A stretch of 64,000 nt of DNA from NCBI GenBank assembly GCA_019359595.1, contig JAHHGZ010000005.1, positions 124,001 to 188,000 of the forward strand, given 5' to 3'. The notes beneath the pieces are model-generated. The model had not been told where the DNA came from. It made no database searches and saw only the letters and a program-made list of their open reading frames with translations. Origin of the DNA: Cyanomargarita calcarea GSE-NOS-MK-12-04C (GTDB taxonomy: Bacteria > Cyanobacteriota > Cyanobacteriia > Cyanobacteriales > Nostocaceae). This document shows positions 47,711-56,177 of this stretch, piece by piece; position 1 is the stretch's first letter; the number at the start of each line of letters is the position of its first letter. The position numbers were made by a program, and so were the translations under genes.

Positions 47711-48005
47711 TTGGCTTTACCTTACAACCGCTAGGGCTAGTTTTTTTGTTTTTTGGAAAAGAGCGTATCTTCCAAGAGTTAATCATAACTTGTCATCCCT
47801 TGCTCTAGAGAGAGTGAAAATACCCAGAAGCAGGTCTTATTTGTCAGATTACTCCATAGAAATTACTAATGTATAGCATAGTAACAAAATAATGACTAGT
47901 TATAGAATCAGTTGTGTTTTAGTATTTGCAAGTTATTGGAGTGCTAGTTGCTGTTTAGTTGCTTGTTATCGACTTTGTTTGTTAAGAAGCGATCGCAACA
48001 TTTTC
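47711..48005. other. Intergenic region between two minus-strand genes
   Basis: About 295 bases, AT-rich. One GCGATCGC is seen near 47989. No gene, tRNA or strong hairpin. Confidence 0.4.
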
Positions 48006-48575
48006 TTAGTTTATCAGCAATCTCCGAGCATTAATTCCGGTCAAAAAACTAACTACAAGCCAAGTTACAGCTAACCCGATAACTTCCCCTAAAAATAAGT
48101 GGGTGATTTGGTGTAAAAAAATGCCCACAACGGAACCTACAGGTATTGCCACAGCCCAACTGAGCGTACTTACAAGTATCCATTGCCAAGCATAAGGGAC
48201 ATAATAGCGAATTGCCAACCACTGTACGAGTCCAATTCCCAAACCACCAATTCCTCCAGAAAGCACCCCATAGAGAATTCGGAGAGGGAATTGCACTGGG
48301 GGTACGATCCAACCCACAGCACCAACACCTATGCCAGTAATTAGAACCCAACCAACAACAGTAGTCCAAACCCATAACAGGGGTGAAATCGCAAATCTGA
48401 GAATCACAGCTTGAGGCAAAGCGATCGCTAATCCCCCGATAGTCGCTTGTAGGACACCAATATCTGATTTTTCGCCAATTTCAATAAACAATAAACTGAG
48501 CAAAAAAGCGCCAAAAGTAGCGACCACCCAACGGATGATGAAGCGATATTTAGTTTTTATCAGGATTAATTCCAT
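48006..48575 (-). CDS. Small polytopic membrane protein, unknown function
   Basis: 189 residues with about five hydrophobic helices. Examples are WVVATFGAFLLSLLFIEIG, VLQATIGGLAIALPQAVILR, LWVWTTVVGWVLITGIGVGA and VIGLAVTWLVVSFLTGI. Gly-rich repeats VLSGGIGGLGIGLVQWL are typical of small cyanobacterial membrane proteins. No family or partner recognised. Confidence 0.65.
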   Translation of the reverse strand: MELILIKTKYRFIIRWVVATFGAFLLSLLFIEIGEKSDIGVLQATIGGLAIALPQAVILRFAISPLLWVWTTVVGWVLITGIGVGAVGWIVPPVQFPLRILYGVLSGGIGGLGIGLVQWLAIRYYVPYAWQWILVSTLSWAVAIPVGSVVGIFLHQITHLFLGEVIGLAVTWLVVSFLTGINARRLLIN

Positions 48576-48696
48576 CGTCTTTATCTGCGTCCTACCCTAC
48601 GGGAATGCGTACAGCGGCTACTGCGGTTAATTATTTCTTTTCTGTATCTCAAGACAGTGGGAATCGCTATAATAGAAAATCCAAAATTAGTATGAC

Positions 48697-49911
48697 TTAA
48701 CTCTTGGCATCAAAAAGCTGAGAAAAAACTCTGCGTCGCTGTCGTGGGGATTCTGGTGCAATGTAACCCCATAAACTTTCCCAGTAGAAAAAAGAGAAGC
48801 CAGAAAACTTATTATCGCGCACTAATTTTACCTGTTCTCGAACTTTTTCTATCTTCACAGGATTGGTAAAAGTTCCTGATAATATAGCCACAGCTACAGG
48901 AATTTGAGTGGAAGCAAATTTGACTGCTGGTTGATTTAATTCTGCAAGAAAATTAGTTTTATCATCACGATATACTTGCAAAACTAATTCTTGCACCAAA
49001 CCTTGTTTTACCCAAGTCTCCCAATCTTGAAGATAATATTTGTAGGCAAAACTTTGTGAGTTTGGTGATAGAGATATTTTGGCGTTAGGTTTAACCGCTT
49101 TCACCGCTTGATAGATTTTTTGCATAAATTCAGTAACTTTGTCTGCACGCCAACGCATCCATTCTGTGTTAAAAGGGTCATTTGGGGGGCTTTTACCCTG
49201 ATGCTCTTGCTGGTAGAGTTCAACTGTGAAGCGATCGTAGCCAAACAGTACTGGCATCCCGAAATGATCGTCAAGTTGAATGCCATCAACATCATAATTG
49301 CTGGCAACTTCAACAAGTAGGGCTTGAGTAAACTCTTGTACTTCTGGATGCAGGGGATTTAACCAGCTTTGCTTACCAAAAAAGTCGTTGTTAATTTCCT
49401 CTGGGGGCGTTTTTGGGATAGCATTGTTAGGAGAACGTGTGGTTGTTAACCAGTCAGGATGAAGCTTTGCTAATTCTGAATTAGGCGGTGTCATAAAGCC
49501 ATATTCAAACCAAGGAATGACACTCAAACCTTTAGCTTTAGAAAGTTTAGTCAACTTTGCTAAAACATCTTCTCCATTATGCATGATATTTAGGAATGGT
49601 TGAGTTTCTTTCCCAATAAATTGTTTGGCAACAGCACTATGATAAAAAGTATGTCCCCGGTTCCAAACCACAGGATAAATTCGATTAAACTTTAGTTTTG
49701 CTAGTTGGTTAACAGCACGTTCAATACCCCAAGGAACAAATAATACACCACTGGCAACATTAGTCAGCCATACACCACGAATTTCTGTTGTGCTTGGAGG
49801 AGTTATATTTTCGGCTGCGATTGGAGTTTGTACCGGGAATATTATCATCAAATATGATGCTAATAACAAACAAAGCAAGTAATTTAACCAATAGTGAGAA
49901 AACCGATTCAT
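48697..49911 (-). CDS. GHL10-type glycoside hydrolase-like protein
   Basis: 404 residues. The N-terminal signal peptide is WLNYLLCLLLASYLMIIFPV. The GHL10/YngK-like TIM barrel contains EIRGVWLTNVASGVLFVPWG, FNRIYPVVWNRGHTFYHSAV, VDGIQLDDHFGMPV with the acidic catalytic pair, and FSFFYWESLWGY. These proteins probably bind or cut envelope polysaccharides. A strong terminator lies just beyond its start, facing glcD. Confidence 0.85.
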   Translation of the reverse strand: MNRFSHYWLNYLLCLLLASYLMIIFPVQTPIAAENITPPSTTEIRGVWLTNVASGVLFVPWGIERAVNQLAKLKFNRIYPVVWNRGHTFYHSAVAKQFIGKETQPFLNIMHNGEDVLAKLTKLSKAKGLSVIPWFEYGFMTPPNSELAKLHPDWLTTTRSPNNAIPKTPPEEINNDFFGKQSWLNPLHPEVQEFTQALLVEVASNYDVDGIQLDDHFGMPVLFGYDRFTVELYQQEHQGKSPPNDPFNTEWMRWRADKVTEFMQKIYQAVKAVKPNAKISLSPNSQSFAYKYYLQDWETWVKQGLVQELVLQVYRDDKTNFLAELNQPAVKFASTQIPVAVAILSGTFTNPVKIEKVREQVKLVRDNKFSGFSFFYWESLWGYIAPESPRQRRRVFSQLFDAKS

Positions 49912-50014
49912 CTTAATTGACTTCTACCCCAAGCGGTACAATCTTACCTTTGTAGGAATATCAGAAATTAAAAACTAAAACTGTATCCTTCAATCCGTTG
50001 GCAACATTCAAGTT

Positions 50015-50050
50015 AAAAAACCCGACTTCTTTGAAAGAAGTCGGGTTTCT
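50015..50050 (-). terminator. Intrinsic terminator of glcD
   Basis: AAACCCGACTTCTTT and AAAGAAGTCGGGTTT make a near-perfect 14-bp stem. On the minus strand it is followed by TTTTTTAA. It lies about 190 bases after the glcD stop and could also work for the opposite direction. Confidence 0.88.
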
Positions 50051-50098
50051 GAAACAACTATAGGACTTATACCAAATATTATGAAGATGTGTCTAATT

Positions 50099-50150
50099 AG
50101 CCCACGCAGGTGGGCTTTGTTCATATAGCCCCACCCTTCTAGGGTGAGGG
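50099..50150. repeat. Tandem hairpin repeat, copy 2
   Basis: GCCCACGCAGGTGGGCTTTG and then CCCCACCCTTCTAGGGTGAGG reproduce the two-hairpin layout of 41187-41240. The first hairpin is conserved to the base; the second has a compensating change in stem bases. Confidence 0.6.
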
Positions 50151-50242
50151 GGCTTTGATATTCCCCCCTTCCCTACGAGTGTTGAGGGATTAGGTTTTTT
50201 AGTGGTCTAACGCACCATGCCAAAATCGTAGTAAACAATAAA

Positions 50243-51721
50243 CTAAAATCGTTCCACAGTTTCAAACTTCTTCCCATTATCACTCATCGCATTTGCCGCT
50301 TCACCACAAGTCCGAGGAGTAGGGAAAATCTTCCCAGGATTAGCCAAACCTTTAGGATTAAATACCTGCCGCACCCATTGCATAGTTTCCAAATCAGCTT
50401 CACTAAACATATCCGGCATAAAACACTTCTTATCTGAACCAATTCCATGTTCGCCAGAAATGCTACCACCAACTCTCACACAAAGTTTGAGAATTTCTCC
50501 CCCCACTTCTTCCACTTTTTCTAAAGCTCCCGGCACAGAATTATCAAATAAAATCAACGGGTGCAAATTCCCATCACCAGCGTGAAACACATTCGCAATT
50601 TGATAACCAAACTTCTGACTCAAAGCCTCAATTTCTTGCAACACATAAGTTAATTGAGTCCGGGGAATTACACCATCTTGGACAAAATAATCTGGACTCA
50701 TATGCCCTGCTGCTGCAAAAGCCGCTTTTCGTCCTTTCCACAATTTTAAACGTGTTTCTGGGTCGCTAGCAGATGTAATATTCCGGGCACCGTTGTTTCT
50801 TGTAATTTCTGCCACCCGCAGTTTATTTGCAGCAACTTCTACTTCCAAACCGTCGATTTCTACCAATAAAATAGAAACTGCATCTCGGGGATAACAACCA
50901 GTGGCCACAACATCTTCCACCGCATTGATGCTGAGGTTATCCATAATTTCCATACCACCAGGAATAATCCCAGCGCTGATAATGTCAGCAACGCTTGCAG
51001 CAGCCGCTTCCACGCTGTCAAAATCGGCCAAAAGCACGCAAATCGATTCAGCACTTTTAAGAATTTTCAGCGTAATTTCTGTCGCAATTCCCAAAGTACC
51101 TTCCGAACCAACAAAAACACCCGTTAAATCATAACCAGGCATTTCCGGTATTTGTCCCCCAATTTTGACAATTTCACCTTCAGGAGTGACAATCGTTAAT
51201 CCCAAAACGTGGTTAGTAGTGACACCATACTTCAAACAATGCACCCCACCAGAGTTTTCCGCCACATTCCCGCCAATAGAACAGATAATTTGACTGGAAG
51301 GGTCGGGCGCGTAGTAAAAACCAGCACCACTAACGGCTTGCGTCACCCAGTTATTAATTACCCCTGGTTGCACCACAACGCGGTGATTGTCCAAATCGAC
51401 GCTGACGATTTGCCGCATCAAGGAAGTAACAACTAACACGCAATTTTCTATTGGCAAAGCCCCACCAGATAAACCCGTCCCAGCACCACGGGGGAGGAAC
51501 GGGATAGAGTTTTGGTGACATATTTTCACCACTGCTGCAACTTGTTCTGTAGTTCTGGGTAAAACCACCACAGCGGGACGTTGACGGTATGCGGGGAGTC
51601 CATCGCACTCATAGGTAATGAGTTCTTCACGACGTTGCACCACACCATTTTTGCCAACTACAGCCTCGAATTGCTTGATGATGGGTTTCCAATTGCGTTG
51701 TTGTTTTTCTTGGGTGAGCAT
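50243..51721 (-). CDS. glcD: Glycolate dehydrogenase FAD subunit GlcD
   Basis: 492 residues. A PCMH-type FAD domain is marked by PFLPRGAGTGLSGGALPIEN and SSQIICSIGGNVAENSGGVH. The C-terminal catalytic half has NVFHAGDGNLHPLILFDNSV and SISGEHGIGSDKKCFM. It oxidises glycolate in photorespiration together with GlcE and GlcF. GlcE is at the other end of the window, so the subunits are dispersed, as is usual in cyanobacteria. Confidence 0.93.
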   Translation of the reverse strand: MLTQEKQQRNWKPIIKQFEAVVGKNGVVQRREELITYECDGLPAYRQRPAVVVLPRTTEQVAAVVKICHQNSIPFLPRGAGTGLSGGALPIENCVLVVTSLMRQIVSVDLDNHRVVVQPGVINNWVTQAVSGAGFYYAPDPSSQIICSIGGNVAENSGGVHCLKYGVTTNHVLGLTIVTPEGEIVKIGGQIPEMPGYDLTGVFVGSEGTLGIATEITLKILKSAESICVLLADFDSVEAAAASVADIISAGIIPGGMEIMDNLSINAVEDVVATGCYPRDAVSILLVEIDGLEVEVAANKLRVAEITRNNGARNITSASDPETRLKLWKGRKAAFAAAGHMSPDYFVQDGVIPRTQLTYVLQEIEALSQKFGYQIANVFHAGDGNLHPLILFDNSVPGALEKVEEVGGEILKLCVRVGGSISGEHGIGSDKKCFMPDMFSEADLETMQWVRQVFNPKGLANPGKIFPTPRTCGEAANAMSDNGKKFETVERF

Positions 51722-51879
51722 AGGTGCTTATAAATAAATGTTATTTGCCTTTAATTTAGATCGTATCCGGATCTAATACCGTTTTCCGCAATCTACCAGC
51801 TAAACGTTCCGCATATTGCATTTACGGCTCTGCTTGGGATACTTAGCTAAAATCTCTAATTAATTTTGAAGGATAAAAA

Positions 51880-52000
51880 CAAGCCCCCTAAATCCCCCAA
51901 GTTTGGGGGTATTTTGTTCCCAGTATTTGGGGTAAGGTGGCAAAAGCTTTGAATTTCTATTCTCCCCCGAATTGGGGCAGGGGGACTTAATCGTCTCACT
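51880..52000. repeat. GGGGG-rich hairpin repeat in the glcD upstream gap
   Basis: The 582-base gap 51722-52303 has no gene. This part carries CCCCCAAGTTTGGGGG and AGGGGGACTTAATCGTCTCA. The same AGGGGG-CTTAATCGTCTCACT phrase occurs at 7803-7823, again after a GGGG-rich block. It is a dispersed intergenic repeat. Confidence 0.55.
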
Positions 52001-52303
52001 TAGTAAAGTTGAATTGGCGGACTAATAGTCGTGATTCTTGAAAATAAACACGATATATTTTACGCTGCTCATTAGTATAATTACTGAAGTACAAGAGATA
52101 AAAATAGTGCCATTATATTATGTAGGACGATGTAATGTGATTCATCAAATCGCCAATATTCCTGAGCGATAATTCAATTCATTGAAATGAAAAAAAATTA
52201 TCTGGCATATTGGTGAGTTATAGGTTTTATGATGAAATCATTTTGCTAGTCTTTATCAGAAAAAAGTGATTAGTTAATTTTTTTAAATTAGGGTAGCATC
52301 ACC

Positions 52304-52882
52304 ATGAATAAAATTTTTGGCCATTTTATTGAAGAGCCACCGACTAAAGAAAAGCTTTTTCTAGAATTTTCGCCAGAATTGCTTCCAGTTAATGATTTTT
52401 GGCGTAATAACAATTTGTCAGCTAATTTTATCGCTGACTTTTTAACTACCTTTATTATTAAGAAAGATGATGACCCTATTAATATACAGCGGCAATTAGA
52501 AGTCAAAAGTGCCGCTAGTTATATTGCAAATGAGCTTTTAGAAAATGCTGTCAAGTATTGTCACCAGGCTTCACAATTTCCTATCACTATCAAGCTATAT
52601 TTGGACAGAAATAAAATCAGCTTTTTTATTACTAATAGTTTAAGCAACCTCCGTGCTGCTAACCTTCAGGGTACTATTTACCAGTTAACAAATTCTAATC
52701 TAGATGACTTTTACATCAGTCAGTTAGAAAAGAATGCAGAGGATGAGTACAGTACTAAATCTGGACTTGGTTTTTTAAGTATGATAAATGATTATTCTGC
52801 CAAGCTTGGTTGGAAGTTTCAGACTATCGAGGAACGACCGCAAGTGATGTGTGTGACTACGATGGTTGAGCTAATAGTCTGA
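52304..52882 (+). CDS. GHKL ATPase-like protein (DUF6272-type)
   Basis: 192 residues. An N-box-like motif, YIANELLENAVKYCHQ, and a G-box-like SGLGFLSMINDYSAKLGW suggest a GHKL ATP-binding fold without a histidine phosphorylation domain. Such proteins resemble anti-sigma factor kinases or DUF6272 proteins that act with PP2C phosphatases. Here no partner is adjacent. The ATG has a plausible weak site. Confidence 0.65.
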   Translation: MNKIFGHFIEEPPTKEKLFLEFSPELLPVNDFWRNNNLSANFIADFLTTFIIKKDDDPINIQRQLEVKSAASYIANELLENAVKYCHQASQFPITIKLYLDRNKISFFITNSLSNLRAANLQGTIYQLTNSNLDDFYISQLEKNAEDEYSTKSGLGFLSMINDYSAKLGWKFQTIEERPQVMCVTTMVELIV

Positions 52883-53053
52883 ATATAAAAGTCCACCAGT
52901 ACAACAGTCCAAAATGGAACCTAATTTTCATTGGCTACTTAGGATTTGGTTTATAAACATCCTCTAATATCAAATTCGGATGATTAGTTGTAATACCCGC
53001 AGTCACTCAACCCCACCCCCTTTTAGCTGTGCAATAGTCCCCTCCCCGTAAAC

Positions 53054-53374
53054 CTACGGTGTACACACAAGTCGAATTACCCCCCTTAATCCCCCCTTAT
53101 AAAGGCTACGGTGTACACACAAGTCGAATTACCCCCCTTAATCCCCCCTTATAAAGGGGGGAGATCGGAAAATCCGGTTCCCTCCCCTTTATAAGGGGAG
53201 GGTTAGGGTGGGGTAAAACCCGGATTCATCAACTGCTTCAGACTTGTGTGTACACGGTAGCCTTATAAAGGGGGGAGATCGGAAAATCCGGTTCCCTCCC
53301 CTTTATAAGGGGAGGGTTAGGGTGGGGTAAAACCCGGATTCATCAACTGCTTCAGACTTGTGTGTACACGGTAG
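53054..53374. mobile_element. Outer MITE of the GTGTACACAC family, interrupted by an identical copy
   Basis: Left end CTACGGTGTACACACAAGTC (53054) and right end GACTTGTGTGTACACGGTAG (to 53374) are inverted with 19 of 20 matches. The outer flanks CCCCGTAAAC and CCCCCTAAAC look like a 10-bp target duplication with one mismatch. An inner copy sits inside at 53106-53260. Removing it together with one CCTTATAAAGG restores the outer element. No open reading frame of note. Confidence 0.85.
53106..53260. mobile_element. Inner MITE copy nested in its own family member
   Basis: 155 bases with the same two ends as the outer copy. CCTTATAAAGG is present on both sides and only once in the intact element interior, giving an 11-bp target duplication. 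A target site of 10-11 bases is in the range of IS4-like transposases, which is an inference only. Confidence 0.85.
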
Positions 53375-53506
53375 CCCCCTAAACGGGGAGGGGATAAAAG
53401 GTGGGGTTATTGGAGATTTATACGTAATTAAGCGGACATGATATAAAATCTTGATTTGTTCTCTCCTTGTTTGCGGGGAGAACTGGGTGGCTTGCTGCGA
53501 AATTTT

Positions 53507-53932
53507 TTAAAACAAATTTTCTCGCAGTAAAGCCCGAAATCCTGCTTGCTGAAAATCTTCATTCGCAGTTAGGGCTTCTGTAATTCCACATACTTGCATT
53601 ACAATAAAAGATACGCAATCTATTAATCGCCATTCTTTTTCATCCCGTTCGCTGTATATTTGGAAGGCTCGTTCGTAAAGTTGTGGGGATAGGGGGACGA
53701 TTTCGACTTTGGGATCGGCTTCAAGGGAGTTTAGCAATTTCGCTGCTGCCGAACGGTAAGGTTGTTTGGATAAGGCATTGCCAATTTCTAGCATTACAGC
53801 CTGTGTAGTCACCAAACGTATTCCCTCAGTTTCCAAGATTTCGGCAAGATGAACGGCACGATGATGCAAGTCATCATTCCATGCAGACAACGCGATCGCG
53901 TAAGACGTATCAAGAAAAACTTCAGACCTCAT
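53507..53932 (-). CDS. vapC: PIN-domain toxin (VapC-like)
   Basis: 141 residues: EVFLDTSYAIALSAWNDDLH, TTQAVMLEIGNALSKQPYRS, WRLIDCVSFIVMQVCGITEA and LTANEDFQQAGFRALL. The first three acidic positions are intact. The last canonical Asp (usually TADxHF) reads TANEDF here. It overlaps the upstream antitoxin gene by 4 bases. Confidence 0.85.
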   Translation of the reverse strand: MRSEVFLDTSYAIALSAWNDDLHHRAVHLAEILETEGIRLVTTQAVMLEIGNALSKQPYRSAAAKLLNSLEADPKVEIVPLSPQLYERAFQIYSERDEKEWRLIDCVSFIVMQVCGITEALTANEDFQQAGFRALLRENLF

Positions 53933-54153
53933 CCTTCAGTTTCCAGCCCGGACAAATATTTGTCAATATTAGCAGACCAATCGCTTGGTCCTTGTAAATT
54001 TAGCGATCGCGCTGTTAAAAGAAAGGATACAGGTTCTTCTCCGTCTGATGGTAAGGTTTCAATGGTCAAACGCACACGGGTATTAGGTGCGAGGGGGATG
54101 GCTTGATCGGGACGGAAGACTCGACCATCAAATATGGCTGAGATTTTTTCCAT
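53929..54153 (-). CDS. AF2212/DUF104-like antitoxin
   Basis: 74 residues: EKISAIFDGRVFRPDQAIPL followed by APNTRVRLTIETLP is the small beta-rich antitoxin signature (xxAIYENGVFKPxEP-like). A flexible tail with SDWSANIDKYLSGLETEG probably binds the toxin. It is paired with the PIN gene by overlap. Confidence 0.83.
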   Translation of the reverse strand: MEKISAIFDGRVFRPDQAIPLAPNTRVRLTIETLPSDGEEPVSFLLTARSLNLQGPSDWSANIDKYLSGLETEG

Positions 54154-54367
54154 TTTTTTTGTTCCAAATTCTTTGTCTATTTATCCTACGCTGATTAGTG
54201 CTAATCCTTTACCGGATTTTTGATTATCGGCAGGGAAGACTCTTATCATATCAGGATGATTAAGGCTGACGCACCAGATACTGAGATTTTTTAGAGTTTA
54301 GATGTTAATAACGATACCCATCCTCATATCCTCTTAGATAAACTGTCAATTTTTTTATAAATAAGTA

Positions 54368-54974
54368 CTAAATGCATTGATTAGCAAGTAAAGCTTTAAT
54401 TTGCTTAACTAATTCAGAATAAATTTGCCAGTTTTTATGAGAGTAACTGCTTAAAACTTCAGATATAGGTCTCCAAAATACACCACCTTTTTCTAATTCA
54501 TTTATTTTATAGTAGTAGATAAACTTCACAATACTAATCATATTTTTTTGCTCAGATGATGATATATTAATGAATATATTTAGCATTTTTGTGAAATTTT
54601 CAATCGAGGATATTTTGGTAAGTATTGATGGAATATCAATTGATGATAATAAATCTAATAGATTTGGTTCAATCTTATAGCTAATTTTATAATCACGTTG
54701 ATTTAATCTTGAAAATAGCTCTCTATATTTTTTATAAGATTCATCTATTAATTCTCCGCAACAATTCTCTGGGAATAGATTAGTATTAAATTCTAAAAAA
54801 TCTATGAACTTTACAATATTAAATAAATTCGCATTATTTTTAATGTCTAGTTGAAACATGAAGAATGTCAGTTCTCTAGCATTATTGTTGGTTAATATTT
54901 CGTAGAAATTAGCTTCTCCTTCTCTTGAGCTTGAGTAGGTAGAATCTTTTGTAGTTTGGACTATACTATTTTTT
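54368..54974 (-). CDS. C-terminal helical part of the membrane protein (other frame)
   Basis: This frame joins the upstream gene across the A6 run near 54969-54974. It encodes SVRKNSIVQTTKDSTYSSSR, then NNNARELTFFMFQLDIKNNA and a helical domain ending WQIYSELVKQIKALLANQCI. It resembles the all-helical domains found next to GTPases in described conflict systems, but the resemblance is weak. The frame is also open far upstream (to 55549) only because repeats keep both frames free of stops. No credible separate start was found. Confidence 0.6.
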
Positions 54975-56154
54975 CTAACAGAGGTTGAAGTTGAGATTGC
55001 AAAACTTGCTTCGTTTGATTCTCCAAATTCTTCTCCTGTTGACACTGAATTTGTGGAGTCTGGATTGGTTGTGGTTGTGATTCTAAAGGTTGCTTCGTTT
55101 GAGATTCCAAAGTCTTCTCCTGTTGACACTGAATTTGTGGAGTCTGGATTGGTTGTGATTCCAAAACTTGCTTCGTTTGAGTCTCGAAAGTCTTCTCCTT
55201 TTGAAACTGAATTTGTGGAGTCGGGGTTGGTTGTGGTGTCTGTTGGGTTTGAAGCAGGAATTTGAAACTGACGAGTATCAGCACGATTGTTATTGCTAAT
55301 ATCAACAACATTATTATTAAGCGAATTTTCTGGTTTGGTTGAGGGGTAGATTTCCCCACTCCTGGAAGTTGCACTGAGGGTTCTGTTTTCGTTTTTTTTT
55401 CCAATGATTTTTTTCCCTCTGGTTCCTCTACACGAGATGCGAAACCTCTCCAAACACCAGCTTTGTGTAGAATATCTCGTTTCTCTAAATTGTCTGTGAC
55501 TGCGACTAGGACACCATCGGTTTTTCTGCTTCCATCCCAAGCAATCCAATCTTTCGGTAAAGGATAATTTCTGATTTCTTCCGCTAATTTCTCTAAATTA
55601 TCGGTTGATTTAGATTCTATTTGGTATCTTTTATAAGATTCTATCTCGTGACATTCTGAGCAACTAACAGATTTAATTTGCTGGATAAATTCAGAGATTC
55701 TGTCTAAGTCAACTCGAAATTCTTCCAATTCAAAAAAGTCTATTGATTCTTCCACCATTTTAGAAAAATTTAAATCTTTCTCCAAAATTGTCTGAATCGC
55801 ACTATAGGCAATTTTCCTTAAGACTTCTTCATTATCTTCTGAATCTTCAGCTATCCAAACTATAGAATTTAAAACTTTTCGTCCTAACTTATCAGAACGT
55901 TTGGGTGATTCAATTCCTGTCACTTCCAATAAGAGTTTTTTCTCATACCCATCTCTGAAGATAAGTAGAGATGGTTTAACTTCATCAATTAAATCGTTAA
56001 CAATCGTAACTTGACTATTCTCTCCTTTGATAACTTGACGTAGAATCAAGCTAGGTTTTTCTATCGGTTGATATTCTTCGCTCTCTATTCTACGCCAATG
56101 AATACCTGTCTTACCCAATGCAGAAGTTTTTACATAAATTTCAAAGTTACTCAT
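54961..56154 (-). CDS. Membrane-anchored protein of the GTPase triad (N-terminal part)
   Basis: 397 residues. The N-terminal soluble region (1-260) starts MSNFEIYVKTSALGKTGIHW and includes a Cys pair, SCSEC. One membrane helix, LIIMLLILAITIVLILVSFK, lies near residue 290. It is followed by Q/P/E-rich tandem repeats (IQTPQIQCQQEK-type) that end in a stop at 54961. The stop lies just after an A6 run. A one-base addition there would join a further ~200-residue helical domain. It is 23 bases after the second GTPase gene, so all three genes likely form one operon. Confidence 0.65.
   Translation of the reverse strand: MSNFEIYVKTSALGKTGIHWRRIESEEYQPIEKPSLILRQVIKGENSQVTIVNDLIDEVKPSLLIFRDGYEKKLLLEVTGIESPKRSDKLGRKVLNSIVWIAEDSEDNEEVLRKIAYSAIQTILEKDLNFSKMVEESIDFFELEEFRVDLDRISEFIQQIKSVSCSECHEIESYKRYQIESKSTDNLEKLAEEIRNYPLPKDWIAWDGSRKTDGVLVAVTDNLEKRDILHKAGVWRGFASRVEEPEGKKSLEKKTKTEPSVQLPGVGKSTPQPNQKIRLIIMLLILAITIVLILVSFKFLLQTQQTPQPTPTPQIQFQKEKTFETQTKQVLESQPIQTPQIQCQQEKTLESQTKQPLESQPQPIQTPQIQCQQEKNLENQTKQVLQSQLQPLLEKIV
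55006..55250. repeat. In-frame coding tandem repeat, 84- and 78-bp units
   Basis: Three copies begin with TTGCTTCGTTTG at 55006, 55090 and 55168, with a partial fourth after 55230. The unit lengths are 84 and 78 bases, both multiples of three, so copy-number changes would not alter the frame. On the minus strand they encode IQTPQIQCQQEKTLESQTKQ-like units. Confidence 0.85.
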
Positions 56155-56177
56155 TATTCAATTATCCTTGTGATTAA

